Source: Antedon mediterranea
Taxonomy: Eukaryota > Echinodermata > Crinoidea > Comatulida > Antedonidae
Length of the DNA stretch: 64,000 nt
Direction of reading: 5' to 3'
NCBI RefSeq assembly: GCF_964355755.1
Contig: NC_092672.1
Coordinates: forward strand, 124,001-188,000
Each line of letters starts with the position of its first letter. The stretch's first letter is position 1. Under the pieces are notes generated by a model that did no database searches, had not been told where the DNA came from, and saw only the letters and a list, made by a program, of their open reading frames with translations. Below, one piece after another: positions 1 through 13,879 of this stretch. A program made the translations under genes and the position numbers.

Positions 1-267
1 TAAAGCAAACAGTAACTTCAAGCACATACTTTAAGTATATTTTTTAGTTTAGTAGTTTAGTATTATGGTTTATAACGCACCTCAGTATCTTTTCCATCAT
101 TATTGGTTAATTATCTTGTTTTTATTTCACAATGCATCACACATGTTATTAGATTAATATTTAAATTGTGATTACACAGACAATATTCAGTATTTAGGTA
201 ATTGTTAATTAGTATTAATTTGTATTAATATTAGATGCACAAAGTGTGATCAAGTTGAAAAACTTAC

Positions 268-2809
268 CCTGTGGCAACATTGTAAACTTTTCCTGCATCT
301 ACCATGGCTGAACATAACTTGACAAGCTAAATCAAAGTTAATGTTAATAATTGAGATACAATTTTTAAAATATTAAAAAACAAGTTTTGCATCAACAACA
401 ACATATGACTTACAAATATAGACCTTCTTAGATACAATTCTGGTAGAAGAAAAATAAATTTAATTTAAATTAGAAAATTAGAATGTATTATAAGATAGGC
501 TACTTTGATTAATTTTATGTTGTGTCATAAAAACCCTACGGGCATTACTATTATAGAGATAGGTATGAAAAACTTTTAACCAAAGCGTGCATTGCAAACA
601 ACTAAGCAGTTTATTTCAGAGAAATCATTGAAGAGAGAAAGTTTACCTTTTCAAGTTTAATTTCCAAATCAAATATATCAAGTTCCACGTCCTCCAATGA
701 AGCCCTATATATTAAAATTAAATGAATGAATGTAAAAATAGACCTTAGCTAGGCTAGATACTGGTACTGGTACTGGTTCAAATAACCGGCTCACAGAGAC
801 ATCTGGTAGCCATTGACTTGAAGTTGGCATTTGGATGTGTTACTTTTAAATGTAGGCCTACAGTATGAGAGTGACTACTACCAAATTACACAGTCACAAA
901 ACAACTTATAAAACAGTTCATATATACAGTTAAAACATTGCTGGGAATTATAAATTTCTGTTGATAGTATGGTACCTGTATTTTTGCGTAGACTACTAGT
1001 ATTAATGTTGCTATTTAAAAAAAAACATTATCCAAACCAGGGCCGTAGCCAGGATCTGTCAAGGGGGGGTTCGGACACTAAGTATTTGGGTTACCCCCCC
1101 ACCCCCCTCCTGGGGGTGGGGGTGGAGGTGGGGCCTGAGGCGAAGCGAATTTTGTTAAATGACACCCCTAGATGGCCGGAAAAGACACTCTCATGCAGCA
1201 AAACGATCGTACTTGGACTCGTGGACTATTTAAAGCTTGGTTCCCACTAGCGACGCAACGTAACGCAATCTAAGCAACATAAGCAAATGCCCTTCCAATA
1301 ATAATAATTGTGTTTTCCCCCGCCTGCGTGAAATTAAACCTACGACGTTTGCAGCACTATTGCGTCGTCGGTTCCCACTTATGATTACGTAATACAGCAC
1401 TTTGCATCGATACGTTGCTACGTTGCGTTCTAGTGGGAAGAACCACGCTTTAAGGACGATAACATTTGTTGCCGTATGTTAGATGCGCGTGCTGTGTGCG
1501 GAACCGCCGATTGTTTGATAATTCAGTCGGTATTTTGTTTTGCGTTCAAGTTCAATGCGAACGTACGTCTAAGAGAAGCCCAAAGCACACTGGGTGAAGG
1601 CAAATGCAATTCTTATTATAGCTCTATCTATAATATTTATTTACAGCAATTTGTTGATGAAATTAAATATGCCAATGTAAATAGGTGTTATTGATACAGT
1701 TTTGAGTATGTATCGGCTGGTGGTGGTCTAGAAAAAAATAATCGGATGCCATAATGTGAACTACAGTACATGATACCATAGATATTATAGTGTAATATAT
1801 TAATAATTCACTATAATCCTCTATGATGATGATACATTATACTCAAAGCCACACATAAATACTAATGTACGTTGGAAGGCTATATACTTTATGCATGCTG
1901 ACTGCCAGTGATCTAAACAATAGGTACGCAGTTGTCGGGCGGTGTTCTTTGTACGAATCGTTCGTGCCCCAGCTCGCTCTGAGACGCGTCAATATCATGT
2001 TACATATGCAGGAACCAAACATTTATTTTTCAGGTTATATTTGGCAATTCATTTACAGACACGTATCGCTCGAAGTACGCTCATACAGGGAAGAAGGTAC
2101 TGTATGAGTTATTCACGAACGAGTTTACGAATTTTTCAATTTACAAACAACCTTTTGTACTGTGGGGCACGTATTTAGAGGATTTTCGGGGATGAGGGTG
2201 AGGTATTGGGCATGTCGGGGATGGGGGTTCGCAGTCGGTTAAGGGGGGTTTGCTGTAAAGGGGGGGGTTCGCCCGAACCATAAAAACCCCCCCTGGCTAC
2301 GGGCCTGCAAAAAAACCATGCATGTGGTGTAGTAAATCCAGTATCATTTTGGCCTAGGCTAGGGTAGGCCTACCTAGGTAGGCTATTATATCAGCATGTT
2401 AAAATTGGAGATTAGGCCTAGAGGCCTACTACTACTAGCCTACTACTAGGCCTATACGTTTTGAGCTACTAGCCTAGCCTACTACTACTACTACTACTAC
2501 AGTAGGCCTAGGCTAGGCCTAGGCCGATATTCATAACTGCCTAGTAGGCCTACTAGCTAGGTCTAGGAATATAGCCTAGAAAAGGGCAATTTATTAATTG
2601 ATGCAAATCTAGGCCTAGGCGTAGGCCTATAGGCCTAGTAGTAGAAGGCTAGGCCTAGCTAGCCTACTAGGCCTAGGCCTAGCCTAGGCTCTAGGCCTAG
2701 GCCTAGGCCTAGCTAACAGACAGATATTATAAACAGATATTAGTTATTACTTACCGAAACCTGGGAGAATCCTTTAGGCATTCATCAAATGAAATATTAG
2801 GCTTCATGA
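268..2809 (-). CDS. ACAP: ACAP-family ArfGAP (BAR-PH-ArfGAP-ANK), 5' three coding exons only
   Basis: Minus-strand exons at 2755-2807 (ATG at 2807), 647-704 and 268-326; the rest lies beyond the left edge. Joined reading gives 56 residues, with phase kept at each GT-AG junction. The segments DECLKDSPRFR, ASLEDVEL and LVKLCSAMVDAGK match the N-terminus of ACAP1/2/3, where the BAR domain begins. ACAP proteins bind curved endosomal membrane through BAR and PH domains and stimulate GTP hydrolysis on Arf6. The visible part resembles ACAP2 and ACAP3 about equally, so no paralogue is assigned. The first coding exon is preceded by a strong pyrimidine tract and AG (2810-2811), so at least one more 5' exon should exist. 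The PH, ArfGAP and ankyrin parts are not in the window. Confidence 0.88.
1038..2307. mobile_element. hAT-like non-autonomous DNA transposon
   Basis: The ends are inverted: CAGGGCCGTAGCCAGG at the left, and the reverse complement of the right end reads CAGGCCCGTAGCCAGG. Both ends are followed inward by a G-rich GGGGGGGTTCGG-type stretch. A CAG-starting terminus of this type is usual for hAT elements, which make 8-bp target duplications. The flanks here (atccaaac / caaaaaaa) do not match well, so the insertion is old or the family call is wrong. No transposase reading frame is seen; short open frames inside (1476-1694, 1865-2178) show no recognisable domain. It sits in an ACAP intron. Confidence 0.65.
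1230..1453. mobile_element. 216-bp MITE with TTAA target duplication, nested
   Basis: TTAA at 1230-1233 and 1450-1453 flank a 216-bp segment with inverted ends: AGCTTGGTTCCCACTAG at the left and, reverse complemented, AGCGTGGTTCTTCCCACTAG at the right. The inner arms continue as GACGCAACGTAACG-type sequence on both sides. TTAA target sites fit piggyBac-like or Kolobok-like elements. It has no coding capacity and lies entirely inside the hAT-like element, so it inserted later. Confidence 0.7.
2330..2720. repeat. TAGGCC/CTAGGCCTAGG-rich low-complexity tract
   Basis: About 390 bp dominated by overlapping TAGGCC, CTAGGC and CTACTA words in both orientations, self-complementary over long stretches. 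The unit is irregular rather than a fixed-period satellite. It lies between the hAT-like element and the first ACAP coding exon. The same AGGCCT palindrome is scattered singly through the window. Confidence 0.75.
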
Positions 2810-5800
2810 CTAAAGTAAATCAACACAACACAAGAAAACACATATTTAACAATGATAATAAACTAGCCTAAGCTTACAGCTAGCAAAAAACTGCAGTAGC
2901 CGTTCGAAACACTACTCCTTCCGCCACGCAGCTGTAAATCTCGCCTTTTCAATTCCGATATTCCGAGAGCTGATGAGAGAGAGAGAGGCCGCTATACTCT
3001 AGGCTATTTCCGTTTTAGTTATTACCACGGCTGCCGTGTATATCCGACGTAATCGAATTTATAATAGATGTTTGATTGATGATGTGAATTAAATTTGTTT
3101 TTTATCCTTAATTAAATGTATTATTGCATCATTATGATAGCTGTATTAACGAATAGAATTTGCGCAAAAATGCTATCTTATTGTTAACAAATTTTTATTG
3201 AATAATTGAAGCAACTTAGTAGGCCTATGGAGACATTTTAAAGTCATATAAAATAATGTTACTCTTCCATCATGATTGCCATGAATCTGGCGCTGTTTTA
3301 ACTGTGGATCGATGGGTTTTAGAATACTATTTTTTAATCTTGTAATATTATTATAGGCCTAAGATTAAACGATGGTGAACAAAATATTGAATCGAATGTT
3401 TATAGTTTTAATAACGACGTATCAGTAGGCCTAAACACCTATATTTGAAAATGTAATGTTCTCGGGCCATGTACGCCGGTGTCCATGGGAACCAAACCCG
3501 ACACAAGCTAAAATACACAACGCGCATCAATTTAAGTCGTTCATAAACTAATTAAAATGGATTATAAACCCTAAAGCAGCATTATTATGTTACAATGAGA
3601 GGAGACACTACATACGTTATAATATTAAAATGTTCCCACTCTGAACAGTCCTTTGTCACATCTATCTTACGTAATTCGTATCTCTAAAGATATTGAATTA
3701 ATTACAGGTAATGACATTAAGTCAACTGACTTATCGTCAAGTATCAGCTTAAAATAGATGTGTAATTATATCATTATTGGTTGGTGTCCATAATTGATCC
3801 GTATATTAGTATAAAATAACCACTCTAGTAAAATGACATCATTTGTCGAGATAATATCTTTGGGAATATTACCGACGTGTTAAAAGTATGCCTACACATT
3901 GCACGGTTATGTGAAAATTATAAAAAATCTAAATTAATAATTTGTATATTGATATAATAACTGCTTAGTATAAGATTATTATTTGACTGTAAAAAAGCAC
4001 ACATACCCTCCGGTATAATAATAGCGCAAAAGAAAAAATAACATTCAAACTCTACCTCCCTTGAATGAATAAACTGAATACTCTGTGCATGTTATTATTC
4101 TAGAACAATTACGTCACAAATGAACACCCAGTCCCATAGGGGATGACATAAAACCATCTTATTTGTGCACATCATTATCATCACAGTCTGGAGAGACAGA
4201 GCCGACGCTGTCTGTCTGTCTGTCCACGCCGCCAACAATCAGTTCCCTCACCTTACTTACATCATCAATATTCACGTCAACAGTATATAATTATTCACAA
4301 AAACAAGAATGAATGATGTGTGAAAAATATTGATTATTGTAAAAGTAACAAGAATGTCAACATGAATGTTTCACACAAACAAAACATAATATTCATAATA
4401 ACGTTTTCGTTGTTGTCGATTTGTATGTCATTGTCGTTTATACGATATACTAGACGCAAGAAGAATTATTTTCCATGTATGCAGTAGACATAGCCTGTGC
4501 TTACTGACGGTATTATATGCGGATATTTTTAAAGTAGATTATCTTAGATGAATATTATGAAATCCATTACTAGATCTTATCGAAATACACTAAATGAATA
4601 AAAGTGATATTTCTATTTTAGGTGGCAATTCGTAGAATCTCAAATACATGATTTAAAAAAATATCATTTTGCATATTTTGTATAATAATATACATCACAA
4701 ATCGTAACATTCTAAAAAGTAAAAATGATGTATTATAATGAGGGTTACATATAACAATTGTTACGTGTCCTTTGTATTCAAAAACATAAAAATGAAATGT
4801 GTTTAACAGATGTATGGAATTAACATCTGCTTATGTGTTTTGTTAAACATGGTATATATATGATACTCCATGCATGGCTTATTTATTAATCTTATACACA
4901 TTATTCTAATAAGATCCATCCATGTAAGTGACGAACAAAGAATTGTTCTAATAACCTCTTTGTTTTTTTACATGATTTTAAGTAATTCTTTTAGGCCTAC
5001 TGAAAATATCTAGAAACACTACCATTTAGAAGGACTATGGTAAATTATAAATAGATATGATATCATAACAGAACAGCACAACTGCATTGGTTTGAGTTGA
5101 GCTACTGAGTAAAATAATAAATATTCATTTTAAATTGTGTTTAAGCAAAAGTCGGTTAATTATGTTTCTTGGACATAACACCTTTTGGGAGGATCTGATT
5201 TGAATCCCTTGCCAAAAGACTATCAACTGAAATATTTAAATGATCAACTTCAATACACATTGGTGGAATGATAAGAGAATAACAACAACAATTAAAAAAA
5301 TCTTTGCAGTGTGCCAAAGAAAGATATTTCCCATTGGATTCAATACGCCGCAGTTTAAAACAAATAAGTAGGTTTCTATAACTTGTTTGAATCACTGGAG
5401 CAAATCAGGTGCTGGTTTATTAGTTATGTTATTGTAGAAACGTTGCATATAGCAGCCTAGATTCTGTTTAATTATTGTGTATCGTACGTTGTTAAGAACA
5501 GTGTTCTTCCAAATATTCATAAATAAATTATTTTTCTTTCAAAATTGTGGTCAATTTAAATGCAAACATGTTGTAACCCATTCCAGTTGTCTTGCAAGTC
5601 ATAAATCTTCCTAAAATAGGCTTACAATCAAAATAAAGACAGTCTATAGGGCCTTCGGAAAGAAAACATGTCGAAAGAAGTAATTCTCTGACAGTCGTCT
5701 ATCAGAACAAACGGTGTATGCATTTCATTTTAATGTTAAATACATACTGGTACTTATCAATAAAACAAAGTACTAAACACTAGAATTTTATTTTCTTATG

Positions 5801-8800
5801 TGTGAATGGCATGTTTTTGTCCTGCTGTGGAATTAATAAACGTATTTTAAGGTAGTTTCGAAATGCTGCTTTTCTTTTTTCCTTCTTATTTATGATATAA
5901 AGTCCGGTCAGAGATACAAAAACTTGTTATTTTTGTTTTTATTTCTAGTGGAAATAAAGTCTGAATACTTTACTACAACAAGTGTAGTCTACTTGAGTAA
6001 CACGTCATACAAAGTTGTCAAAACAAGAAATTCACTGGTATGCACTGTATTGAAATCTACAATTAACGTGTTCGTTGGGAAAGACTCACATAACTATCGA
6101 AATTGATCTGCAGAATCCACCTTTGACAGCTTCACTTATTGTATCTAAACATTATTTTCTAATCATCCTAGTATCAACTAATAGATATTTATATTATATG
6201 AATAAAAAAGGGTATTCACGCAGAATACGTCGAATAATGTGACGTATACCAATCATCAAATGTGACATCTAACTAATTTCTTTTATACTTTAATTACATT
6301 TGGCTGGAAGCAATTGCCCCTGGTGCAATATTCTGATATTCTAATCAAACAAGATGATCGGTAATGGCCATGCTTCTTGTGTTTAACTTTGATAATTGCT
6401 CAAAATGTTGCAAATTAATCAGCATCTTATGGGTTACAAATGTGCGTGACTTTGTTACAGATTAACACAAATAAACAAAAAAAGGAATATCATTTAAAAA
6501 GGTATAAGTTTGTCAGTGGGATTCATGTGGGGAAATTTTTACTTATTTCCGTTTTGTGAACATTTCATTTGGTTATGACATTGAACAATCTATAGCATTT
6601 AGTTGGCAATCTTCGAACACCATCAGTAGTATAACCTACAGGTATACTACAAATTCATTATACTTTGACTTCGCGTACCTACATTTCATTCTTATTTCCA
6701 TTTTTAAGTACATTTCATTCTTATTTCCATTTTCTAGAACCAACAACATTCCTCTTCCTCGGACTAAACCCCACATAATGGTTTGTAGAAATGAGAATTA
6801 CTCTAGCAAGCCTTACCCTATACTACGTAAAAAGGAGTCACCTTCGCCACATTCTGTTATAAGAATATATTCTTTCTTGGACAAAATGTTAGATGATTTA
6901 ATACACAGGTCATCCATTTGGCATGGGTGAATCTTGAGATACAAAATCAACATATGATAGTACCCTGGTCACCATGGAATATTACATTTACGTTGAATGA
7001 GTGAATACACAGGTGATGAATTTGACATATGGATCAGGTGAATCAACGATATAAAACCAGAAGACCAGGACAGAAAGATACTATACTGGCTTGTCGCCGA
7101 TACACGTACGGCGGCACAAAGCGTTTGTTCTAGAAAGTTCATAGTGAAGCATGGTACGCCAAGTTGATCTCTAGTGAATCTGTTGATTGTTTCCCGAGTA
7201 ATCAAGATTAACATAAACCAAAGGATTAGTTTTCATGTGGTGTTCAAGTAGAAGAAGAAGAGTATAAAATCATTCTCATAGTTCACTCATCATCACTGAC
7301 AAGATAATCATTTCTAATAATGTTCGATGAAACAGTACGGTACGTAAATGGCAACTAATTGATATTAACACTGTCGGTGTTAAATGAGATTAACCTTCGG
7401 TTTATAATAAAGTACTCATCTTAGTCAGGTGTATAAGTACCATTCAAACCTTATCGTATGTTAGCCTATTTTACGTGTAAAACTTTCATATTCTTCAAAC
7501 ACTAAATCAACACGTTGTATTCGTGGAGAGAAAAAAAATAAGACCAAAAAAAAAATGTACAATAATAAAATGATTGCACTTGAAATATTATTTAGGATGA
7601 TTCTTAATTATACATTATATTTCAGTTAAGGTAACGCGAACGATGGAATTGAGTTTCACAAACTATAGACAAAAACAAAATACGACTAAACCTCTCCTAT
7701 TTCATTAATAATTGTATAAGTAGATCACGTCCTGATATACAATACGAATGAATTTCACTCGCCATCGAGTATAACATTTCACATTAAATCTATGGTTATT
7801 TGATAGAGCTGACTCGATCATCATATACGCCACAATAGCTTGGTTACCTCTTGGGCAAATGATTAATCCCAATAAGTTTTTCCGAAAAATAATAAATTGT
7901 TTAAAAAACAAACTAAATATACAGTAGTAAAGTAAATATATATATACATAATAATAGTCTTCTGATGAGTGAGTTGCACGACTCACGAAACAAGCCTGTA
8001 GAGACCAAACTGTAGTTTTTACTTCTTTTCCAGACTTAACGTATATATTGTAATAAAAACAATAGTCTGAAATAGTTTCAGAATTAATAGGTGGTAATAC
8101 TCAGAGATATCATATTAAATTAAGTGTATGCCGTAAAGTTTATAGTTATCTTTTACCTTTTATTTTACGACGAATAGCCTACATTTTATAAACTCACTAC
8201 TCATAAGTTGAAGGGTCTTTTTTATGATTACGTTTGAAGCCGAACAAGTTTCATTATCTCTTACTTAAAAACAAATCATTGAATGTCTGGATTAAAAAGA
8301 AGGTGTAGTTAAAATTATATTTGAAGTCATATTGAATGTCTTTTAACATATCACATAACAATAAATAGCGTCAAGCTAAACAAAAAAGTAAATCAAGAAT
8401 TGATGAGATATATGACGAGAGGAACCTAAAATCCTTTACTTAATGGTCGTTTGCATGACAACATACATATGACAGAGGCAAAACATCAAAATACCATGGG
8501 TACATACTTTGCACATTAGGCCTATGTTAATCCAAAAAAATATAAGTAGATAAAACAAACAAGAAACCAAGATTCTCTCCGTTGGCCTGATGCGGTTATA
8601 GTTAAAACGCCCACATTGTAACAATGTTCAAAGCACTTATACAATGTGTTTTTATCTTATATAACATGTTTAAATTGATTTAATTCATAATCATGATTTA
8701 TGCTACGACAATAGATCAATGTGTATTCACGGTTGAAAATCCCATAAAAACAATGCGATGCTTTACAGTTGACTGACAGTGACGTCATATTAATATCCTG

Positions 8801-10074
8801 CAAATGAAATGCCGGTATAGTACGTTATTATATTTTTATTATTTAACTTTGAGTAACAGGATATTGCTTTTATTTCTCGTTTATTGCTGAAAGGATCGAT
8901 TACATAAAATAGATGAGTAAACGTAATATAGATCAATCAGGAGCAGTAGCACTATCATAAAAATCAAAGAAACTTTCTAGACAGTGGTGGTGGTGGTTGT
9001 CATATTGAACAACAGCAGGATGGACTATCGGTATATTATAATATCATCACTGTAAAAGAAGTGTCATGGGGACTGATATTACGCACCAGCTTTCCATTGG
9101 CAATAAGGGAAATCATTTCACATTAAGCAGTAATATAATTATGATTCAAGATTCAAAAAATGTTTTTAAAATGGAATTTCATTTTGCTTGGCATAATTAA
9201 GACAATAAAACTACACTAAAAATACATCAAATTGCACAAACGCTATAGGGCATTGTTAAAATACTGTTAGAACGATTAAAAATTATTAAAACTATAAAAA
9301 AAATTACAGTATGGAGTTATTGTCGAAAATTTGAATTATACATAATGAATGCTATTTACAACAAAGGATGTCCTAGTTCTACATAGATTGGGTTTTGGTG
9401 GTCATAGTCTAATGACAGATCTATTGAAATTGTTATGTAACGGATGAGTATAGGTCTTTCATATCAACTGTTCTTATAATACACTTCTCGTAAATAAGTG
9501 AACATTGCGTTATTTCTGCTTTAATAAGACGTTATGCAATTGTACGTGGTCTCTCTATATTTGTCTTACCATAAAAACATTCAATGCTAAAAGATAATAC
9601 TTTGATAAAATAGGATTGAAATAGTGTTATTAACTCTAATTTTGCTTGAGCTTTCCGAGAAAGTCTTTGATAGGCCTATGCCTTCTGGGAAATCATAAGT
9701 TAGTTAGATTCCCAACTCTAATTTGTTATCTTTTATAGTTTAAGTACCGAAATATTTATATTGGGTGACTCTTTCAACCTTAGTAAATTATGTTCTAATG
9801 CAGTATTATGCAGTCTATCATCATCTCTTTGGTTTTGGTAATTTTAAGAATTAAGTGAATGTCTTAACTGTCACCACTTTACAAATCTCTCAACTTCATT
9901 AAATTATCATTTACATCTTGCTTTCCGTCAAAAGAAAGCCACTAATTACAGTATGGTCAGAAAATGTAACATTTTGCAAATTCTACTTTAAAATATTTAA
10001 ACTATACTAGAATAAAATGAAATCAAAATTGGAGAAATAATTCTTTATCCACGATAAGATACCGTTGTACTTAC
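2810..10074. other. Long non-coding stretch upstream of ACAP
   Basis: No supported exon. At 2890-3060 there is a locally GC-richer stretch with CpGs and a GA run, which may be a promoter next to the first ACAP coding exon. A short (TGTC)n run lies near 4211-4224. The rest is AT-rich single-copy-looking DNA. Short open frames such as 6556-6930 lack splice context, domains or composition bias and are treated as chance. Confidence 0.5.
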
Positions 10075-10135
10075 CATCTGCGGCACCCATTGCAGTAGCA
10101 AAAGCAGAGAGTTATAATAATACCTGTAGGTCTAA
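10075..10135 (-). CDS. Candidate upstream first exon of the ACAP gene
   Basis: On the minus strand a 61-base segment lies between a TTTTTACAG acceptor and a GTAAGT donor. It contains ATG GGT GCC GCA GAT G (from 10090). Spliced to the acceptor at 2810 it reads in frame as MGAADV followed by the ACAP start MKPNIS. This would give a 5' UTR exon with an alternative N-terminus and a 7.3-kb first intron. The evidence is only splice-site quality and phase compatibility; chance is possible, and the exon could serve another transcript. Confidence 0.3.
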
Positions 10136-10421
10136 CTGTAAAAATAACACATCACATATTACATAACACTATTACACATTTGCACCTACCATTACCACCG
10201 TCACATTAAATTTGCATATAGAGATACAATTTTCAAGTAATTAGCAATCAGTCGATAATTCTACCTATATTGTATGTTAATCAAATATCTCTCACAATAA
10301 TTAATCAACTATTTTAATTACCGTTAATTTAATTAAGTCATAATGTAGTATGTGGATGGCAAACTTATGGTTACAAATTTAAGGCATCAATTAGATTGGA
10401 TTGGGAACTCTGAACATGGAC

Positions 10422-10597
10422 AACGACACAAAAAGTACCCTACCCACTTCTAGTATAACGACACAACAAGTGCCCTACCCAATTCTAGTATAACGACACA
10501 AAAAGTGCCTTACCCACTTCTAGTATAACGACAAAAAAAGTGTCCTACCCAATTCTAGTATAACGACACAAAAAGTGCCCTACCCACTTCTAGTATA
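10422..10597. repeat. 35-bp minisatellite, five units
   Basis: Units start at 10422, 10457, 10492, 10527 and 10562 (aacgacacaaaaagtgccct and onward). Units 1, 3 and 5 carry ccacttc where units 2 and 4 carry ccaattc, giving a 70-bp two-unit pattern. Surrounding intergenic DNA (10136-11474) shows no other supported feature. Confidence 0.9.
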
Positions 10598-11474
10598 ATT
10601 TAATTCCATTACACCAATGAAAATATCAAAATGATGTTCAAAATATTATCATTAGAATTGTTTATTTTCATCCTTGTGATCACTCTTCGACATCGTACTA
10701 AACTATAATTATTACCAAATACTATTTTGTTTGGCTTCTGTGTCCTCTTGTATTTTTCAAAACGCATTAGAAGGCAGAACATTTCAAGAATTTAGGAGAA
10801 TTATTTCCTGTCCTTATACATCCTAAATATCCAAAACATGTCATGATGCCAAATGTATATATAGTATTTAAATTCAACATATAAGAACAGGATGATTTAT
10901 TTCTGTTCATACAACCAGAATATACCAATGTCTCCCGATATATATTTCAAGTAAGCTAAAAATAAATATTGTGATATTTTTTTTCTGTTTTGTCGGAAAA
11001 ATATCGATAATAAGAAATATAATTAGGATTGTATTTGTTTTAATAATAATAATAATAATAGTAAGTTATTTGAAAGGATGTTCTCTTTCAAATTATACTT
11101 TCAAAGTGTTTTAAACTGAAGACTTATCGTTACATCTGTGTGTATACGGAAGATATTCATCAGTTACCGTACTTAATGGATCGCCCTGTTAGGAATATTA
11201 ATGATACCACTCTGAAGGCACGTCTTTGAATAATATCGTAAATTCAACGTCAACAACAAATATTAAGACAAAAATATTTACTTGAATATTAATTGAATGA
11301 CGTTTATTGATTAGATTCGTGCATCTAAATCAAGTGCGTCAAGCTGACTTAGTAACGTTTTATAGTTTATTCGATCTGAAATGAAAACACGCAATATAAT
11401 ACTATATATCCAATCTGCAGACAGTACTGTTTCGATCTTATTAGATCTCACTATATATAGATTTTGAATTGGGG

Positions 11475-11810
11475 ACATATACAATGTAAGCATAAACACA
11501 CAACATATACAATGTAAGCATAAACACACAACATATACAATGTAAGCATAAACACACAACATATACAATGTAAGCATAAACACACAACATATACAATGTA
11601 AGCATAAACACACAACATATACAATGTAAGCATAAACACACAACATATACAATGTAAGCATAAACACACAACATATACAATGTAAGCATAAACACACAAC
11701 ATATACAATGTAAGCATAAACACACAACATATACAATGTAAGCATAAACACACAACATATACAATGTAAGCATAAACACACAACATATACAATGTAAGCA
11801 TAAACACACA
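11475..11810. repeat. 28-bp minisatellite, twelve near-identical units
   Basis: The unit acatatacaatgtaagcata plus aacacaca repeats exactly every 28 bp. Because 28 is not a multiple of three and the unit has no minus-strand stop in any frame, all three minus frames stay open through the array. This makes false open frames of up to 191 codons (11311-11886) of VCLCLHCICC type. There is no sign of coding. Units are nearly identical, suggesting recent expansion. Confidence 0.93.
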
Positions 11811-13743
11811 ACCAAAACACTTCTACCTTTATAGTATGAACAATTATTAATCGAATCTGATAAAAACATAACACAATTCGAAACAATAAATGGCCTAAAT
11901 GTAAAACCCTATATTTTTTTAATCATCGAAACGATATGAGACACATTTTTTTTTTTAGTTTAACAAACATACGTTCAGCAACAAGCCGAGTGAAGACTTG
12001 ATGGGCTAAATCCTAATAGGTCATTTATTACAGTAAATTAGCGGCGGCACTTGAAAGCATTATTATTAGCCTAAGTTTAAAGATTTATTCCATGTCGGTT
12101 GATAGCAAATTATACTGGATAAACGATGAGAAAGCTCATCTACAATGTTTACAGCACATTTAAATAGAGATTGTTTCAATGTAAATTATGTAAATTAAGC
12201 AGTTCAACACGAATATATCACATCGGATACAGGAGTGTTTAGAAGACAAACTTTTTTATAAGAAAACTAAGCCTAATCTGTGAATGGCTGTGAGATATAC
12301 TAATGATTCAGCGTAAAAAATGGTTATACCTACTACTTTAGTTTGTTTGTAAGTCACTCACGACTCACGCCAATTCGTGCACAAATCGCTACTGTCTCAA
12401 AAGTGCTATTCCAAATAAATTATTATTGTTATGTGTTTCATAATAAAATATCGTAGTTTAGCCAATTATGATAATTCGAGGTTATAAAATTATAATGAAT
12501 AAAACATAATGTGACTATCACAACTTTAGCAGCACGTCTAACCCGTCGTGTTAAAAATCATTTTAACAATTCATTCATTACTTGACTTACTGCTGGTTTC
12601 CGTGTAATTTAAAGTTAGTAGGTAAGTAAAATAATGATAGCATTAAAGATAAAAACAATCGTTATTAATGTAGGCAGATTTATTGATCAGTATTATTTGG
12701 GTACTCTGTTTTGTTGATGGTTTTACTGCAATAAACACAGTTTAGTGGATCATCAGTAAACGTTATCTGAATTGGTAATCTATTCATTTAATGCTCTCAT
12801 ACATTTTATTGTGTTACTATCTCTTAATATAATGCACAGTATCAAAGAGTTAGATTCACACCTAAAATGTATTTCATGTACTTTTTTGTCCTCCTGAACT
12901 ACGGTGTGACATTCGCATCTTGATCACGTTGCATGTTCATCTTCTTTCGCCAAATTATTTCTAGAACGGCGATTTCCAAAAAAAAAATATGTCGACGATG
13001 TCACACAGTTTCAGAATAGACGTAAAGAAGAAGGTTAATTTTAATTACATTCATTCATTTAACCAATTTTTTAACAGTTTTTTGAAACAAATGTTAGTAA
13101 AATGTGCTTACCGTAGACTAGAGTACATTTCCATAGATCAGAGTAGTACCATCAATAATAAATAAGTTTTACTTTATTGCGCACCAGTGGATTGAAATAT
13201 GTTCATATATAATCAAATAATTTTAATATATAAAATATTTGAGGGAATAAAGGATTAATCATCGCACAACAGGATTACAATTTAGCCAAATATGATTACA
13301 AACATTTGCATCAGCAACCTCATTTATAAAAAGCAAGGGTGATACAAATGAGTTTTATATATACAGGGTTTCTAAGAAATATAGACAATACAATAGACAA
13401 TGTCGTCCTCAAGACACGGGTACACTCCGTTATTATAAGCTCTTTACTATTTTAGCAACACAATACAAAATATCTAAATAGAAACCGACCATCAGTAAAA
13501 TTCTATCTGGTAAATGTACGTTAATTCGATACATACCATTCAGAGCATTTATTATGCGTTTATTTTAAACTGATAGATTATATCTAGTCCAATTCACCTG
13601 ATATAGAGATGTATAACCATCCAATCACGTTATCCAATTGCAAGAAACCGTACCTACTTTTTCATACACAATAGTTAAAATAACGTTATGGTTGGATCCA
13701 GCCAATCAAAAGTCGTATAGAGTCTGAGATTTGTGTAAAGAAG
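11811..13743. other. Intergenic DNA upstream of the cyclic-peptide gene
   Basis: AT-rich with no supported exon. Around 12880-12980 there is a less AT-rich patch without reading frame. No recognisable mobile element was seen. Confidence 0.45.
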
Positions 13744-13786
13744 ATTGGTCACGCAATAAAGGTTTCCAAGTCAGTTGTTATATAAA
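13744..13786 (+). promoter_or_regulatory. CCAAT-box (inverted) and TATA box of the cyclic-peptide gene
   Basis: ATTGG at 13744-13748 and TATATAAA at 13779-13786 stand 94 bp upstream of the ATG at 13880. The spacing predicts transcription start near 13810 and a 5' leader of about 70 nt. Assignment rests on motif and position only. Confidence 0.6.
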
Positions 13787-13879
13787 CTAAACTACACGCA
13801 TTGTGAAGCAATCAACTCGACATAAACCATCGTCTGTGGTCTTTTCTTTGCGTTCTTGCCAAGTACACCTTCTAAAAAC

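Noticed and set aside
6556-6930. 124-codon plus-strand frame
   Set aside because: No homology, no signal peptide, local short duplication, AT-driven composition; consistent with chance.
11311-11886. 191-codon cysteine-rich minus frame
   Set aside because: The 28-bp satellite is open in all three frames; all three give equally long frames, so none is evidence for coding.
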